Source: Roseibium aggregatum (GTDB lineage: Bacteria; Pseudomonadota; Alphaproteobacteria; Rhizobiales; Stappiaceae). From it: a stretch of DNA of 64,000 nucleotides. Where the stretch lies: positions 62,001-126,000 of the forward strand of contig NZ_JAEKJZ010000006.1 of the NCBI RefSeq assembly GCF_017309185.1, in the 5' to 3' direction. Shown one piece after another: positions 62,748 to 64,000 of the stretch. The notes under the pieces are model-generated. The model saw nothing but the letters and a program-made list of their open reading frames with translations, ran no database searches and was not told where the DNA came from. How positions within the stretch are numbered: the first letter of the stretch is position 1; every line of letters starts with the position of its first letter. The position numbers and the translations under genes were made by a program.

Positions 62748-63818
62748 TCATGCCGCATGCGCCGAGCGCAGGACCATGCCGTAGAGATCGCGCGGGTCGT
62801 CCGGATCGGCCAAAAGGTCGAGCTTTTCGAAATGGCCGGTCTTCGGCAGGAGATCGTGCACGTAGCGAAGCGCGGCGAAATCCTCGATGGCGAAACCGAC
62901 GCTGTCGAAGAGCGTGATCTGGTCCTGCGACGTACGGCCCGGCACCGTGCCGGCGTAGACCTGCCAAAGCTCGGTGACCGGATGATCCCGGTCGAGCTGC
63001 TGGAATTCGCCCTCGATATGGGTCTGATCCGGAAACTCGACGAAGATATCGGACCTGAGCAGGATGTCCCTGTGCAGCTCGGTCTTGCCGGGGCAGTCGC
63101 CGCCGACCGCATTGATATGCACGCCCGAACCGATCATGTTGTCGGTCAGGATCGTCGCCAGTTTCTTGTCCGCGGTGACCGTGGTGACGATCTCCGCGCC
63201 TTCGATGGCGTCTTCCGCCGTCTTGCAGATGGTCACGTTGAGGCCGGAGTGCGCCAGATTGCGGGCCAGCCGCACGCTCGCCTCGGTCGAAAGGTCATAG
63301 GCCCGGATCTCGGTGATGCCGAGCAGCTCCTTGAAGGCAAGGCACTGGAAATCGGACTGGGCGCCGTTGCCGATGATGGCCATGGTTTTCGATCCCTTCG
63401 GCGCCAGATATTTCGCCGCCAAGGCAGAATTCGCCGCCGTTCTGAGCGCGGTGAGGATCGTCATTTCGCTGAACAACAGCGGATAGCCGGTCGTCAGATC
63501 GGAGAGCACCCCGAAGCCGGTGACCGTCTGCAGGCCGTCGCTGGTGTTTCCAGGGTGGCCGTTGACATATTTGAAGCCGAAGGTCTTGCCGTCGCTGGTC
63601 GGCATCAGTTCGATCACGCCCTCGGGCGCGTGAGCCGGAATTCGCGGCTTCTTGTCGAAGCTCTCCCAGCGGCGGAAATCCTCTTCGATGTAATCCGCGA
63701 TGCCACGCATGACGGTTTCGACCCCGACGGCGCGGACATTGCGCATCATGTTGTCGACGCTGACGAAGGGAACATAGGCCAGTTCCGAAGGTTTCAGGTT
63801 GAATACGGTCTCGGTCAT
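62748..63818 (-). CDS. ocd: Ornithine cyclodeaminase
   Basis: 356 residues. NAD-binding AIIGNGAQSDFQCLAFKELL, GDCPGKTELHRDILL with its catalytic Asp region, and LTALRTAANSALAAKYLAPK. It deaminates ornithine to proline and ammonia. It lies 12 bases after an arginase stop on the same strand, so arginine can go to proline in two steps. A LysR or Lrp regulator would be expected further right, outside the window. Confidence 0.95.
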   Translation of the reverse strand: MTETVFNLKPSELAYVPFVSVDNMMRNVRAVGVETVMRGIADYIEEDFRRWESFDKKPRIPAHAPEGVIELMPTSDGKTFGFKYVNGHPGNTSDGLQTVTGFGVLSDLTTGYPLLFSEMTILTALRTAANSALAAKYLAPKGSKTMAIIGNGAQSDFQCLAFKELLGITEIRAYDLSTEASVRLARNLAHSGLNVTICKTAEDAIEGAEIVTTVTADKKLATILTDNMIGSGVHINAVGGDCPGKTELHRDILLRSDIFVEFPDQTHIEGEFQQLDRDHPVTELWQVYAGTVPGRTSQDQITLFDSVGFAIEDFAALRYVHDLLPKTGHFEKLDLLADPDDPRDLYGMVLRSAHAA

Positions 63819-63830
63819 GGGTTCAGTCCT

Positions 63831-64000
63831 CTAGAAGCTTGTTGTGGGACGGTCGAAGACCCGGCGGCCGAAAAGGCTTCCGGTCAGATCGACCATCAGG
63901 CGGGCGGTCTTGCCGCGTTCGTCCAGGAAGGGATTGAGCTCGACGAGATCGAGCGAGGTCACGAGGCCGCTGTCATGGAGCATTTCCATGACCAGATGCG
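63831..64000 (-). CDS. rocF: Arginase, 3' end only
   Basis: Only the last ~56 codons are inside the window. The translated end reads SLDLVELNPFLDERGKTARL, then LTGSLFGRRVFDRPTTSF before TAG, which is the arginase/ureohydrolase C-terminus with the conserved DLVELNP. It hydrolyses arginine to ornithine and urea and is cotranscribed with ocd. The start lies beyond 64000. Confidence 0.9.
   Translation of the reverse strand, partial: HLVMEMLHDSGLVTSLDLVELNPFLDERGKTARLMVDLTGSLFGRRVFDRPTTSF

Overview
The window is GC-rich chromosomal DNA from an alphaproteobacterium, most likely of the order Hyphomicrobiales. The evidence is gene content and order: an ActS/ActR redox pair, an OlsB-type ornithine-lipid acyltransferase, a DUF2852 protein, a Tim44-like/mltA/Smr/HTH string, glnD-murJ-trpS, rdgB-rph-hrcA, and a hisB-DUF2628-hisH-DUF1330-hisA-hisF-hisE-coaA run. 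Several marine or host-associated families (for example Stappiaceae) have this layout, but I cannot fix the genus from sequence alone. I saw no rRNA, tRNA, CRISPR array, transposase or phage gene.

Left part (1-16 kb), mostly accessory. On the minus strand, a truncated secreted ClpP-like protein is followed by a tight three-gene cassette (cytosolic subtilase, metallo-beta-lactamase-fold hydrolase, DUF2235 hydrolase), then comM, a small orphan gene, and an EgtD-like methyltransferase plus MFS transporter pair divergent from a LysR regulator. The methyltransferase operon and the subtilase operon share an identical AT-rich 14-mer upstream. A PepSY membrane protein, a chemoreceptor with a Cache-type sensor and a Fic/antitoxin pair follow.

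Middle part (16-48 kb), mostly core housekeeping: polA, an acyltransferase-3 protein, fxsA, then a plus-strand run (Tim44-like, mltA, Smr, HTH regulator, glnD, murJ, trpS, hybrid histidine kinase, olsB, class A PBP). Next come minus-strand genes (small Cys-rich secreted protein, DUF45 metallopeptidase, DUF2852, PHA depolymerase with an added C-terminal helix-hairpin-helix-like domain, hemW, rdgB, rph), then hrcA, moeB, an AhpD-like protein, secB and actS/actR. Nitrogen sensing (glnD), redox sensing (actSR), envelope building (murJ, PBP, mltA, olsB) and carbon-storage mobilisation (phaZ) sit together here.

Right part (48-64 kb). A 617-residue exported protein carries a recognisable von Hippel-Lindau beta domain and a C-terminal MliC-like domain. 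Two adjacent chemoreceptor genes share a near-perfect 1.2-kb direct repeat that also copies a terminator and the 3' end of coaA, leaving a coaA scrap between them. The histidine operon with coaA follows, then an SDR gene and pyrF. A visibly AT-rich islet (second cytosolic subtilase plus a 114-codon gene) precedes ocd and the end of an arginase gene, which form an arginine-to-proline catabolic pair.

The best candidates for undescribed biology are the VHL/MliC exported protein, the subtilase-MBL-DUF2235 cassette, the AT-rich subtilase islet, and the EgtD-like methyltransferase/exporter operon.
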